Source: Pseudomonadota bacterium (GTDB taxonomy: Bacteria > Pseudomonadota > Alphaproteobacteria > Rhizobiales > Hyphomicrobiaceae). From it: DNA of 64,000 nucleotides. Below, piece by piece: positions 1 through 8,568 of this stretch (position 1 is its first letter; every line of letters starts with the position of its first letter). The DNA is taken from NCBI GenBank assembly GCA_023423275.1, contig JAFAFW010000075.1, positions 62,001-126,000 of the forward strand. Direction: 5' to 3'. Both the position numbers and the translations under genes were made by a program. The notes beneath the pieces are model-generated. The model saw only the letters and a program-made list of their open reading frames with translations, was not told the DNA's origin and did no database searches.

Positions 1-81
1 GTCGCCGGGCTCGTCCTGATCCTTGGAGGCGTGACACTCGTCGCCAAAAACCCGATCAATCAACGCGCGCCGCGCCAGTAG
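1..81 (+). CDS. C-terminal end of a DMT/EamA-type membrane transporter (partial)
   Basis: The first 27 codons form an open frame ending in TAG at 79-81. The translated tail has a hydrophobic glycine-rich helix (GLVLILGGVTLV) followed by a short polar end (AKNPINQ), typical of the last membrane helix of EamA/DMT-family permeases. The gene starts outside the window, so family and substrate cannot be settled. Its last 22 bases overlap the 3' end of the convergent YbjQ-family gene. In related bacteria a DMT gene often lies near holC, which fits this neighbourhood (from memory, not checked). Confidence 0.5.
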   Translation, partial: VAGLVLILGGVTLVAKNPINQRAPRQ

Positions 82-374
82 CCCGTCCCGGTCACAACGA
101 CTTCGACCGCACCCTGGGTGATCACAGGGTGGGAGATACGGACGGCCAGCACACCATCGTAGCCTTTCTCGCGGGCGCGTTCGGCCAGGTTTTCGAGAGC
201 ACGCGTAATGGTCTTGTCGAGGAGCGCCTCGTAGCGGGTCATCTCTCCGCCGATGGTATTGGTGATGACCTCGCGCATATCGCGCAGGATGTTTGCTCCA
301 CTCACGGCGCAGGCGTGCAGCAGATCGCCATGACGCACGGGCTCCTCGATCGTCTCTGTCGTCACCAGCCGCAT
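60..374 (-). CDS. YbjQ/UPF0145 family protein
   Basis: A 104-residue protein resembling the YbjQ/UPF0145 (DUF74) family of small putative heavy-metal-binding proteins. It shows the family pattern: an early ANILRD segment, an IxGG turn, the helix with YEALLDKTITRALENL, then AREKGYDGVLAVRI and a closing beta strand ending in GTGYW. Length matches the family (about 100-110 residues). It is the last gene of the minus-strand group, 28 bp after the large membrane protein, so it is probably co-transcribed. The biochemical role of the family is not established. Confidence 0.75.
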   Translation of the reverse strand: MRLVTTETIEEPVRHGDLLHACAVSGANILRDMREVITNTIGGEMTRYEALLDKTITRALENLAERAREKGYDGVLAVRISHPVITQGAVEVVVTGTGYWRGAR

Positions 375-402
375 TGCATCTGCCCCTTGATCCGCCGCTC
401 CG

Positions 403-2277
403 TCACGCCGCTGCCCTGCGCCGCCGCCCGAACACGATCCTCTTGAGGATCAGCAGGACAAGCAACGAGAGAACCGCCATCACCACCAGCAGCGCCGTAT
501 GCTTCTCCCACAACAGGACCGGACTGACATTGCCATCGAATACATTGTCGAAATCCCTGACGACAACGGCCGGATTAGGCAGCAGCTCGGTGCGCAGCAT
601 CATGGCGACGGCCGCATCCTGATCCCGGCTGGCGAGAACAGCATCGCGGACACGCGCTGACGCAAGAACCTGCATGCGAGTCGGGTTCTGTGCGACGGCG
701 CGTAGCACACGCTGACTCGCCGTCGTCTTCAAACCGGTCAGATAGCGCGCCAGCGTATCGAGTTCAGGTTCTGCCAGACTGCGGGCGAGCATCTTGAGAT
801 CGGCGTCGTCCAGTTCGAACAGGACATCGCGGGCATCACGCGAGATTCCCGCAAGCCGCACCGCCGCCAGCCGATCATCGAGCTTCAGAATGCGTGCCAG
901 CGACGCCTTTGTGAAATCCTGAGGCTTGGCCCGCTTGTGCATTTCATAGGCAACGACCGAGCCAAGCTTATCACCGGCAAACGTGGTCCAGAGCAGCGCG
1001 GTATCGACGGATCGCGTCTCGCGCAATATCTCCATGCCTGGATCGGTCAGCGCGTTGATCGCGGTGTTGAGGGAACCATCCTGAAGCCGCTTCATGACGC
1101 CGGCGTCACCCTCCGTGACGCTGATGACGCCGACCAGTTCATCGATTTTGGCGAGCTGATCCGGTCTGGCGGCATCAACGAATGCCTTGAATCCGGCATT
1201 GCTTTCCGCCAGCTCCAGCACCTTGGCGTGCGCCCGGCGGAACTCGCGCCAGATCTCGACGATCCGGTCCGCGGTTTTCGTCGCCAGTTCGGCGACTTGC
1301 TCGCCAAGCTGCACCGATATGGTTCGCGCCAGTTCCTCCTGTACCTTTTGTTTCGTCGCCTTGGATTTCATTTCCTGGGAGATGATCGGCATGACGCCGG
1401 AACGCAGCTCCCACATGTCTTTCGCGATCAGCACGACGCCGATGCCGCCAGCCACGATCGACACCAATCTGCCAAGGACAGCGCCGACGATCCGGGTTCC
1501 GACGCGCGTTGCCATGTTCGAAAGCTGGCGTCGCACCAGGAGGATCACGGCGCCCGTCAGCCCTTCCCCGCTCTGTATCAGAACCGACGTGGGAGACACG
1601 GTTGCGCCGGCCGACGCGGGGTCGATCGCGAACTCCCTACCGGCATCGGTTGCGACGACGCGGGCCACCGTCGAACCGAACCGTGGACCAAGAAACGCCT
1701 GCACGCATTGCAGCGATGGCTCCGCGGCATCGACGGCTGCGACCTCGATATTGCGACCCACGCTCTTGCCGACGCCGATCGCCAGTTGCTCGATGGCCGT
1801 CTTCACGGCATCGGACCGATAGACGCGTTCGGTCACCGCCGTCGCAAGCGATTTGGCAGTTTCCTGATAGGCCAGGGACTGCAACAATTCTCCCCAGCTC
1901 GTTTCCTCGCGCACCTCGGCAACCGCAATATCGACCTGCTGGTCGAGCGTGTCGTCCATTCCGGCCCTGCGCCATTCCTCGGCCACAACGGCGTTGAAAT
2001 CGACGGTATTGAGGCCCCCGCGCAGTGCAGTGAGCGTGATGCGCTCGACCGCGGCCCGGAACGCCTGTTCGTCGCTCGACTGGCACGCCTCATAGTCCGT
2101 GCGGGAGAGCTTCGATTGGGCCAGTGCCGACGGCGACAGCGGAGCAATCGCAATGGCGACACTCGCCACGGCTGCGGTGATGGTTCGATAAAACCCAGAC
2201 AACACGGAGCCTTCGGACCTCTCAACAGGCAGCATCAGCTTCTCGCCGGCTGCGGGCAACAGCTTTTCATCAATCAT
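403..2277 (-). CDS. Large secreted/membrane-anchored protein of unknown function, downstream of two GTPases
   Basis: About 624 residues if translation begins at the ATG at 2277. Other in-frame ATGs lie at 2310 and 2235, and none has a convincing ribosome site. The frame stays open upstream but there overlaps holC, so those longer starts are unlikely. The N-terminus carries a hydrophobic stretch ending in a plausible signal peptidase site (PSALAQ). The middle has a glycine-rich hydrophobic segment (IVAGGIGVVLIAKDMW) followed by a long, probably coiled helical region. Near the C-terminus is a run of LDDADLK / LAEPELD helix pairs. The protein ends in one transmembrane helix and a basic tail (GRRRRAAA). 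I recognise no family. Position after two GTPase genes suggests it works with them at the inner membrane or periplasmic face; this is inference. Confidence 0.7.
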   Translation of the reverse strand: MIDEKLLPAAGEKLMLPVERSEGSVLSGFYRTITAAVASVAIAIAPLSPSALAQSKLSRTDYEACQSSDEQAFRAAVERITLTALRGGLNTVDFNAVVAEEWRRAGMDDTLDQQVDIAVAEVREETSWGELLQSLAYQETAKSLATAVTERVYRSDAVKTAIEQLAIGVGKSVGRNIEVAAVDAAEPSLQCVQAFLGPRFGSTVARVVATDAGREFAIDPASAGATVSPTSVLIQSGEGLTGAVILLVRRQLSNMATRVGTRIVGAVLGRLVSIVAGGIGVVLIAKDMWELRSGVMPIISQEMKSKATKQKVQEELARTISVQLGEQVAELATKTADRIVEIWREFRRAHAKVLELAESNAGFKAFVDAARPDQLAKIDELVGVISVTEGDAGVMKRLQDGSLNTAINALTDPGMEILRETRSVDTALLWTTFAGDKLGSVVAYEMHKRAKPQDFTKASLARILKLDDRLAAVRLAGISRDARDVLFELDDADLKMLARSLAEPELDTLARYLTGLKTTASQRVLRAVAQNPTRMQVLASARVRDAVLASRDQDAAVAMMLRTELLPNPAVVVRDFDNVFDGNVSPVLLWEKHTALLVVMAVLSLLVLLILKRIVFGRRRRAAA

Positions 2278-2345
2278 TGTAGCATTTCGCGGCCCAAGTG
2301 CGACTGCCATTGCAGCCGCGGAACGCGCCTCCGCGACCCGGAGGA

Positions 2346-2795
2346 TCAAGCGCGTTTTTCCCAACGGCCATTGTCCGACTGCTGCCAGTAGGTCACCTCG
2401 CACCCGGCCGCGCGAGCGCGCTTCCACTCCTCCCGGGCCTGCGCAACCGCCGGGGAATCGTGCCCATCGAAAAGATGAACAAGACGTTCGTAGCCCTCAT
2501 ATCCCGGAGCGGCGGCACCCTCGACCAGGAAACGGACATGCGCTCCGTTCGGATTATCGTCCGTCGTAGTCAGAAACACGGGCTGCAAATCCGGCGCGCC
2601 ATCGCTGACGGTCCCATGCGGCAGGAAGCTCTCGTCGCGGTAGGTCCACAGCGAGATATCCAGGGCTTCGAGACGCTCCTTGCTGCTGCATTGGACAACC
2701 GCGCGCCAGCCGCGAGACAGCGTGCGCTCCAACAATGCCGGAAGCACACGTTCGAGCGGCTGCTGTTCGAGATGATAGAAAAGAACGTCCGTCAT
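2346..2795 (-). CDS. holC: DNA polymerase III subunit chi
   Basis: 149 residues with the alphaproteobacterial HolC pattern: start MTDVLFYHLE, the LLERTLSRGWRAVVQ helix, LWTYRDESFLPHG, the NPNGAHVRF strand, LFDGHD, and a C-terminal VTYWQQ. Chi links the clamp-loader psi subunit to single-strand binding protein during replication. The length is normal. It lies 28 bp after the second GTPase and ahead of the unknown membrane protein, all on the same strand. In many relatives holC follows the aminopeptidase gene pepA; here GTPase genes occupy the upstream side, which is unusual. Confidence 0.92.
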   Translation of the reverse strand: MTDVLFYHLEQQPLERVLPALLERTLSRGWRAVVQCSSKERLEALDISLWTYRDESFLPHGTVSDGAPDLQPVFLTTTDDNPNGAHVRFLVEGAAAPGYEGYERLVHLFDGHDSPAVAQAREEWKRARAAGCEVTYWQQSDNGRWEKRA

Positions 2796-2823
2796 GTGCG
2801 TCTCGCGGCTTCCAGTGATCGGA

Positions 2824-4374
2824 CTATTTCGTCACGACGCGGGAAATGACGCGCCCGGCATTGATCGCCTGATTGAGCAGCCGCCCCCATTCGAACCCGC
2901 CTTTTGCGCCACCGAGACGCCGCACCAATTGCGCCCGTTGCGCCTCAGGCAGCAACGCTGCAATCCGCGCCCAAACCGCATCGATATTGTACCGGCCCAC
3001 CGTATCATCGAGACACGCCGGCACGATATCGTCGAGCGCGAAATCGAGATCCGCCCCGGCCGCCTCCATCGCCGCACGGATGGTCCGCGCCTTCGGCTGG
3101 TCACCCTTGGCGATATCGTACGGTGGGGCCCATTCCGAAAACGGCCGCAGCCGATCGATATGGTTGAGCACCAGCATCATGGGCGGACGCCGGCGGTTCG
3201 GGTGCTCGGAGAAATACTGCCGGATGGCATTGAGCGCGGTGCGATCATGTTCCCGGTCGGCGCGGCTGGCATCCGCCACCCAGACGATCAGATCGCAGTC
3301 GGTCGCAACCGTCACGAGTCCTTCGAGCTGCTGCTTCTCACCCTGCATCCCGGGGCTGTCGATGATCAGAGCCGCAGGGACACCCTCGCGCTTCAACTCG
3401 TAGGCACGATACGACGGCGTCGCGGGCAATGCGTCGACGGCCGCCTGCACCTGATCGGACAGCGCGTTGACGAGGCTCGACTTGCCCGCATTGACCTGGC
3501 CGGCCACCAGTAGCCGCAGCGGCTCGGTGACCTGTTGCGCCATCTCCTCCCGATCGCGACGGGTCGCCGGTGACACGTGACTGTCGAGATCGACATCGCT
3601 CACTCGCAACCGCCCACCATAAAGATCAATTGCCGCGTGCCCTACTTCCTCGACGTAGCGTTCTGCGAGTTTGCGCGTGAGATGATCCCGGCCCGCCTCG
3701 TACATCTTTTTCGAGAACTGCTCGCGGATTTCGTGCGTCGCCGCGCTCAGCGGATTGAGCATCCGCACGATGCGCCAGATGTCGTAGGCCTGTTCGGCAT
3801 AGTCGATCAGCGAGCGCCAGCCGTACAGCTTGACGATCTGACCGACCGTGAGCTGATCGCCGAGAGGGATCTGATCGCGGATGAACGGCCCAAGCTCGCC
3901 GCTGACACGCTGGACCAGCGCCATTGCCTCCGGCGCCGTGAAACGCAGAAGCGCATCTTCGACATTGGGATGAAATTTGCGCGCGACCGTCTCGACGGTA
4001 CGTTGCCCGAGATCGAACACGGCCTGGAAGCTGTCGAGCGACCCCGGATCGAGTGTCCGCGAGATGTTGCGCACGTCCTCCCACGCTTCCGCCTCCAGCG
4101 GCGTCCAGCCGGGATCCGGCGCCAATTCCTCCTCGGCCGGATCGTCCTTCGGCACCGCGGGCGCGCTCTTTTCGATGCGCCGGAAGCTCAGCCATTCGAT
4201 CGTGAAAATCAGCGTGGTGACGACGCAGGCCGCAATCGCCCAGTAAATCAGGTATCCGTTTTGCCAAAGCCACAAGCTGCCGAACACGATCAGCGAGACG
4301 ATCGGCAGCAGAAATGCGACGGCCAGCATCGCCATCCGCAGATACGCCCGGGCTCGCCTCGGTGTGCGCGTCAT
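2824..4374 (-). CDS. Membrane-anchored GTPase (C-terminal GTPase domain)
   Basis: 516 residues. The ATG at 4374 overlaps the TGA of the upstream GTPase in an ATGA, so the two are translationally coupled. Residues about 12-62 form two transmembrane helices. A long helical region follows (about 90-280), then a GTPase domain: G1 GQVNAGKSS at 292-300, G3 DSPGM at 339-343, G4 NHID at 404-407. The domain belongs to the MMR_HSR1/dynamin-like group of TRAFAC GTPases. A bitopic protein with a long stalk and a terminal G domain recalls bacterial dynamin-like or YcjX/YcjF-type proteins, but I cannot assign it to a named family. It probably acts on the cytoplasmic face of the inner membrane with its neighbours. 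Confidence 0.85.
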   Translation of the reverse strand: MTRTPRRARAYLRMAMLAVAFLLPIVSLIVFGSLWLWQNGYLIYWAIAACVVTTLIFTIEWLSFRRIEKSAPAVPKDDPAEEELAPDPGWTPLEAEAWEDVRNISRTLDPGSLDSFQAVFDLGQRTVETVARKFHPNVEDALLRFTAPEAMALVQRVSGELGPFIRDQIPLGDQLTVGQIVKLYGWRSLIDYAEQAYDIWRIVRMLNPLSAATHEIREQFSKKMYEAGRDHLTRKLAERYVEEVGHAAIDLYGGRLRVSDVDLDSHVSPATRRDREEMAQQVTEPLRLLVAGQVNAGKSSLVNALSDQVQAAVDALPATPSYRAYELKREGVPAALIIDSPGMQGEKQQLEGLVTVATDCDLIVWVADASRADREHDRTALNAIRQYFSEHPNRRRPPMMLVLNHIDRLRPFSEWAPPYDIAKGDQPKARTIRAAMEAAGADLDFALDDIVPACLDDTVGRYNIDAVWARIAALLPEAQRAQLVRRLGGAKGGFEWGRLLNQAINAGRVISRVVTK

Positions 4375-5630
4375 GCTCCGGCCTGTCCGCCGCTTTCGGT
4401 CTGGGTCGCAGCCGGCCGCCGCGCCAATTTGAAGGCTTCCGCGAGCGCCGCGCTGTAGGTGCTGGCAACGCCCGTCATGTCGGTTTCTCCCATTCGGCGC
4501 CGGGCGAGAAAATAGCACGCCGCCTTGCCCAGCGCGAATGTCGTCGCGAAGCTGGCCGCGCTCGCCGCCATAGCACCGGCCGTCTGGCCATAAACCGGGA
4601 TGAGCTTCATGAGCTGGCGGATCCCCAATTGGCTCGCCGCGCGCAGGATCGCGGCCGTGCCGAAGCAACTGGCGAATTCCCCCACCGTCCGGCGATCCCA
4701 CTCCACGCCGTAGATTTCGGCGAGACTGTGGAGCATCTTGGCCTGAACGCCCGGTACGGCGACAAGCCCCGCCAATGGCACAACGTCAGCAGCGGCGGCG
4801 GCCGTCGCATAGCCGACGATATGCGGATGCGCCTGCACGCTGCGCGCGTCGTTGTCCGCGGAATGAACCAGCTCCAGGGCCGCGACCAGCCCGGCGGGCG
4901 CTGCGATTTTCAGATCCTTCAGCAGCGCGTCCAGGCCGAAAAATTGCGGCTGATAGCCATCACCCGGCTGCGTGAAGTCAATCGGCACGAACAGGACCGC
5001 GCCATCGCCGGGCAGGTTTTCGAACAAGCCGCGCTGATACGCGAGACTTCGCACCAGTTCGGAAGGAACAACGCGCGTATCCGGTAAACCACCATCATCG
5101 AACGGATAGGACGGGCGATGATTTTCACCCGTCTTGTACGCCTCGTGCAAGGACGTTTGCGCCACGACGACAGGCCAATCGGGCCGCCGTTTGCGAACGT
5201 CGCGAACCAGAGACACGATGGCATCCTGCTGCGGATCGAGCGCTCTCATGACGACCAGCATCAGATGCGCCTGATCCTCGGCGAATGCGAGATCCTCCGA
5301 GGGATCGTAGTTTGTCTCGCCCAGCCCACGCGTATCCAGAAACCGGATGACGGGCGCCTCGGCGGGAAAATCGAAAACCCGGGATGTCCGCGTGCACGGC
5401 GCAAAGCCGCTCCCGATCTCGGCGTCGGACGCTCCGGTCAGCGCCCGGACGATCGATGTCTTGCCGGATTGCACCTTGCCGACAAGCCAGACAACAGTGG
5501 CCGCGTCCCGAGCCGTGGTTTTAATGGCCTGGGCTTCGCGATTGCCGGCCGCGGGATCCATCACGGCGGCCCAGAGATCATTCCAGTATCTTGCAAACAA
5601 CCCGCGCGAACGGTCCATCCAGCTTGTCAT
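4371..5630 (-). CDS. GTPase with C-terminal DUF697-like membrane region
   Basis: 419 residues, first gene of the operon. G1 is GKVQSGKTS at residues 51-59 and G3 is DTRGLGE at 99-105. The expected NKxD motif is replaced by a divergent AQTSLHEA segment, so guanine recognition may be altered. The C-terminal third (from HPHIVGYATAAAAADVVPLAGL onward in short hydrophobic stretches, to ARRRMGE) is rich in alanine and glycine and matches the DUF697 type that follows many YcjX/Era-like GTPases. The start at 5630 has no strong ribosome site. It is coupled by a 4-base overlap to the second GTPase. Confidence 0.82.
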   Translation of the reverse strand: MTSWMDRSRGLFARYWNDLWAAVMDPAAGNREAQAIKTTARDAATVVWLVGKVQSGKTSIVRALTGASDAEIGSGFAPCTRTSRVFDFPAEAPVIRFLDTRGLGETNYDPSEDLAFAEDQAHLMLVVMRALDPQQDAIVSLVRDVRKRRPDWPVVVAQTSLHEAYKTGENHRPSYPFDDGGLPDTRVVPSELVRSLAYQRGLFENLPGDGAVLFVPIDFTQPGDGYQPQFFGLDALLKDLKIAAPAGLVAALELVHSADNDARSVQAHPHIVGYATAAAAADVVPLAGLVAVPGVQAKMLHSLAEIYGVEWDRRTVGEFASCFGTAAILRAASQLGIRQLMKLIPVYGQTAGAMAASAASFATTFALGKAACYFLARRRMGETDMTGVASTYSAALAEAFKLARRPAATQTESGGQAGA

Positions 5631-6046
5631 GCCGCGCTTCTTGAAGCCGTTGCCACCACCCGCATCGAACTAATGGCAGTTTCCATCCGCTTCAAGAGCT
5701 TCCGAGCGCATCCCCCGTCAATGATATCGAACGCGATCAGCCTTCAGAAGATCGCGCAAAAGCTCGTCCAATAGTTCAGTCGCGAGGGCGTGAGCCATCG
5801 GTGGATCCATGTGTTCAGCAAGCAGCCTCATGCCGGCTACGATCGCCGCACCGGCTTCCTCGATATCCTCGGTTTGCTGAACCCTTTCGCAGTGCATGTC
5901 GGTCGTCCGTGGCTTGGCACTCCGCACGGTGAATGAACGCCCCACGGAACGAAACGATCCCGACAGGCCCCGATCAAAGAGATTTCCGCCTTAATCCTTC
6001 GCCGACGGCTCGGACGCTTGCATGGCGTCCCGATACGATTGGTCCC
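5631..6046. other. Interval between the GTPase operon and ubiB
   Basis: Both flanking genes are on the minus strand, so this interval holds the GTPase operon's upstream region on its left and the end of the ubiB message on its right. I see no clear minus-10/minus-35 pair and no strong terminator. The only reading frame is a doubtful 75-codon one listed separately. Confidence 0.4.
5718..5945 (-). CDS. Possible small hypothetical protein
   Basis: A 75-codon frame starting with GTG at 5945, or 59 codons from an ATG at 5897. The C-terminal half looks protein-like, with an amphipathic helix containing MAHALATELLDELLRDLL, while the N-terminal part looks random. No good ribosome site precedes either start and I recognise no family. 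It may be a real small helical protein upstream of the GTPase operon or a chance frame in GC-rich DNA. Confidence 0.25.
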   Translation of the reverse strand: MGRSFTVRSAKPRTTDMHCERVQQTEDIEEAGAAIVAGMRLLAEHMDPPMAHALATELLDELLRDLLKADRVRYH

Positions 6047-7639
6047 TCAGTCGAGAAGGATCGAAAGCGCGAGGGCCAGCAGGCTCAGCGCACCGATCCA
6101 TAACGCGAGACGGCCCCAACGACCAGCGCGTGCCTGCTCGCTGCCAATCCGCTCAATCGTTTCGTGGTCGAGCCGGACACCGTTGCGCGCCATCTCGGCC
6201 AGCGCCAGAGCACTCTGCTCCGCGCGACTGAACAAGCCGGGGAGGTCTGACAGAATCTTGCCGAGAGTTCCCGCGCCTTCTCCCGCCTCGCGCAGGGCAC
6301 CGGCGACGCCAGCATTGGCCTCGACCCATTCCTTCGCCACCGGCTCGGCGGCAGTCCATAGATTGAGATTCGGATCCAGCCCTCGCGCCACGCCTTCGAC
6401 GATCACCATGCTCTTCTGCAGCAGGATCAGTTCCGGACGTGTCTCCATGTCGAAGACTTCCGTGTAGGCGAACAACTGCCCGAGCAGGTCCGCCATGGAA
6501 ATTTCGTCCGCCGTCTTGCCGTGGATCGGCTCACCGATCGCGCGCAGGGCTTGGGCGAACACTTCTACGGGATGATGAGGCGGTACATACCCGGCCCAGA
6601 AATGCACCTCCGCCGCGCGGCGATAATCGCGCGTGATGATGCCGTGCAGGATTTCCGCGAGAAACCGGCGCTCCTTCATGCCGAGACGGCCAACGATGCC
6701 GAAGTCGACAGCCACCACGCGGCCCATCTCGTCCACGAACAGGTTGCCCTGGTGCATGTCGGCGTGGAAGAAACCATCGCGCATCGCGTGGCGCAGGAAG
6801 CTGCGCAGCACCGTCTGCCCGAGTGCGTGGCAGTCGTGTCCGGCCGCCTCCAACGCGGCGCGATCGGAAATCGGTATCCCGTCGACCCACTCCAGCGTCA
6901 GCACACGGCGGGCGGTCCGGCGCCAGTCGACTTGCGGGACGCGGAAACCTTCATCCGCGGCGCTGTTCTCCGCCATTTCGGAGATCGCGGCGGCTTCGAG
7001 CCGCAGATCCATCTCAAGCTGCGTCGTGCGCGCGAGCGTGTCGACCACGGCGACCGGACGCAGCCGCCGCGATGGCTCATGAAAACGTTCGACGGCGCGC
7101 GCGACGAAATAGTAGCTGTCGAGATCGCGCTTGAAGCGCTTCTCGATGCCGGGGCGCAGGATTTTCACGGCGACCTTGCGGCGCTCGCCATTCTCGATCA
7201 CGATGGCTTTATGCACTTGCGCGATCGAAGCGGCGGCGACCGGCGGTCCGAACTCGGCGAAATGCTCTTCCAGCCGCCCGCCCAGCGCTTCTTCCACGGC
7301 ACGCCGCGCCTCAGCCATCGAGAACGGCGGCATCTTGTCCTGCAGGTGACGCAGGTCGGAGGCCAGCTCCGGCCCGATGACGTCCGCGCGTGTCGCCAGG
7401 AACTGCCCCAGCTTGATATAACTCGGCCCGAGAGAGCCGATGGCATCCGTCAACCGCGTATCTTCCGGCTTGCCGGCCCGGAAGGGCCACGTCACGGCGC
7501 GCACCGGCCATGTCAACGCATAGGCGAGCGTCACGCCCAGCGGTGCCTTTGTTCCGCGCGGCACGAAGCGCACGCCATGCTGAGCCAGAACCAGTCCGGC
7601 GCGGCTCAGGCGAAACAGGTTTGAGACGACGTTCGCCAT
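6047..7639 (-). CDS. ubiB: UbiB-type protein kinase-like ATPase for ubiquinone biosynthesis
   Basis: 530 residues, the usual length for UbiB/ABC1/ADCK proteins. It contains the family's N-terminal KxGQ motif (SYIKLGQFLATRAD), the AAASIAQVHKA alanine-rich nucleotide loop, an EWVDGIP segment, the catalytic HADMHQGN loop and the VDFG metal site. The last 25 residues form a transmembrane helix. UbiB supports coenzyme Q synthesis at the inner membrane, probably as an atypical ATPase that helps extract lipid intermediates. It starts 5 bp after the ubiE stop, so the two form an operon. Confidence 0.95.
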   Translation of the reverse strand: MANVVSNLFRLSRAGLVLAQHGVRFVPRGTKAPLGVTLAYALTWPVRAVTWPFRAGKPEDTRLTDAIGSLGPSYIKLGQFLATRADVIGPELASDLRHLQDKMPPFSMAEARRAVEEALGGRLEEHFAEFGPPVAAASIAQVHKAIVIENGERRKVAVKILRPGIEKRFKRDLDSYYFVARAVERFHEPSRRLRPVAVVDTLARTTQLEMDLRLEAAAISEMAENSAADEGFRVPQVDWRRTARRVLTLEWVDGIPISDRAALEAAGHDCHALGQTVLRSFLRHAMRDGFFHADMHQGNLFVDEMGRVVAVDFGIVGRLGMKERRFLAEILHGIITRDYRRAAEVHFWAGYVPPHHPVEVFAQALRAIGEPIHGKTADEISMADLLGQLFAYTEVFDMETRPELILLQKSMVIVEGVARGLDPNLNLWTAAEPVAKEWVEANAGVAGALREAGEGAGTLGKILSDLPGLFSRAEQSALALAEMARNGVRLDHETIERIGSEQARAGRWGRLALWIGALSLLALALSILLD

Positions 7640-7644
7640 GGGGA

Positions 7645-8418
7645 TCAGATTCGCCAGCCCGAATGGATCGCAGCGATGCCGCCGGTCAGATTGCGATAGC
7701 TGACGTTGGCGAAGCCCGCCGCACGGATCTTGGCGGCAAAGGCCTCCTGGTTCGGGAATTTCCGGATGCTTTCGACCAGATACCGATAGGACTCCTCCGA
7801 TCCGCCCGCCACACGGCCGAGACGCGGGATCACCTGGAACGAGTGCAAGTCATACAGCCGGTCCAGCATCGGCACCTGGCATTCGGAGAACTCCAGGCAC
7901 AGGAAATGCCCGCCGCGCTTGAGGACGCGATACGCCTCGCGCAACGCCTGGTCGATCCGCGTCACGTTGCGGATGCCGAAGGCAATCGTGTAGGCATCGA
8001 ACATGCGGTCGGCGAACGGCAGGGCTTCCGCATTGCCCTGGACGAGCGAAATCTGCTGGTCGCGATGCTCGGCCTCGACCTTGCGCTGCCCGACCCGCAG
8101 CATCTCCTCGCTGATGTCACACACGACCGCGCGGCAACCACGGCCGCCCGCGCGCGCATACTTCAAACCAACGTCAGCCGTGCCGCCAGCCACATCGATC
8201 AGGTTGAACGACTGATCGGAGCGCGGCGGATTGAGCATGGTGATGAGATCGTCCTTCCACAGCCGATGCAGGCCGCCGGACATCAGATCATTCATCAGGT
8301 CATAGCGCTCAGCAACGGTCGAAAAGACCTCGTTGACAAGGCCTTGCCGTTCCTCGGGCCGAACGTCCCGGAAACCGAAGGTGGATGACGTATCGTGCTG
8401 ATCTTGGTTGCTTATCAT
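7645..8418 (-). CDS. ubiE: Ubiquinone/menaquinone C-methyltransferase
   Basis: 257 residues from the ATG at 8418; the frame is open further upstream but the extra sequence is not UbiE-like and would run into mutM. Class I SAM-dependent methyltransferase: the motif VAGGTADVGLKYA binds SAM, followed by DISEEML, then the UbiE signatures FGIRNV and RVLKRGG, and a C-terminal GIAAIHSGWR. It carries out the C-methylation step of ubiquinone synthesis. It heads the ubiE-ubiB operon and is divergent from mutM across a 150-bp gap, a common arrangement in Hyphomicrobiales. Confidence 0.96.
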   Translation of the reverse strand: MISNQDQHDTSSTFGFRDVRPEERQGLVNEVFSTVAERYDLMNDLMSGGLHRLWKDDLITMLNPPRSDQSFNLIDVAGGTADVGLKYARAGGRGCRAVVCDISEEMLRVGQRKVEAEHRDQQISLVQGNAEALPFADRMFDAYTIAFGIRNVTRIDQALREAYRVLKRGGHFLCLEFSECQVPMLDRLYDLHSFQVIPRLGRVAGGSEESYRYLVESIRKFPNQEAFAAKIRAAGFANVSYRNLTGGIAAIHSGWRI

Positions 8419-8568
8419 GGCGCGCACCATACCTGAGCCGCTGGCCGCACGCCAATGCGGCTGCGCGTACGGTAGAAGGGTGCTTAACACGCCGCACCCG
8501 GCTCGCCTTGTTGCTGCAGCACGGCTAAACCATGCAGTCTCTTTGCCCGCCATGGAAAGCGATCCCAC

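Noticed and set aside
937..2391. A 484-codon open frame on the plus strand opposite the unknown membrane protein
   Set aside because: The minus-strand frame has a signal peptide, membrane helices and operon context; the plus frame has unusual His/Arg-rich composition typical of antisense frames.
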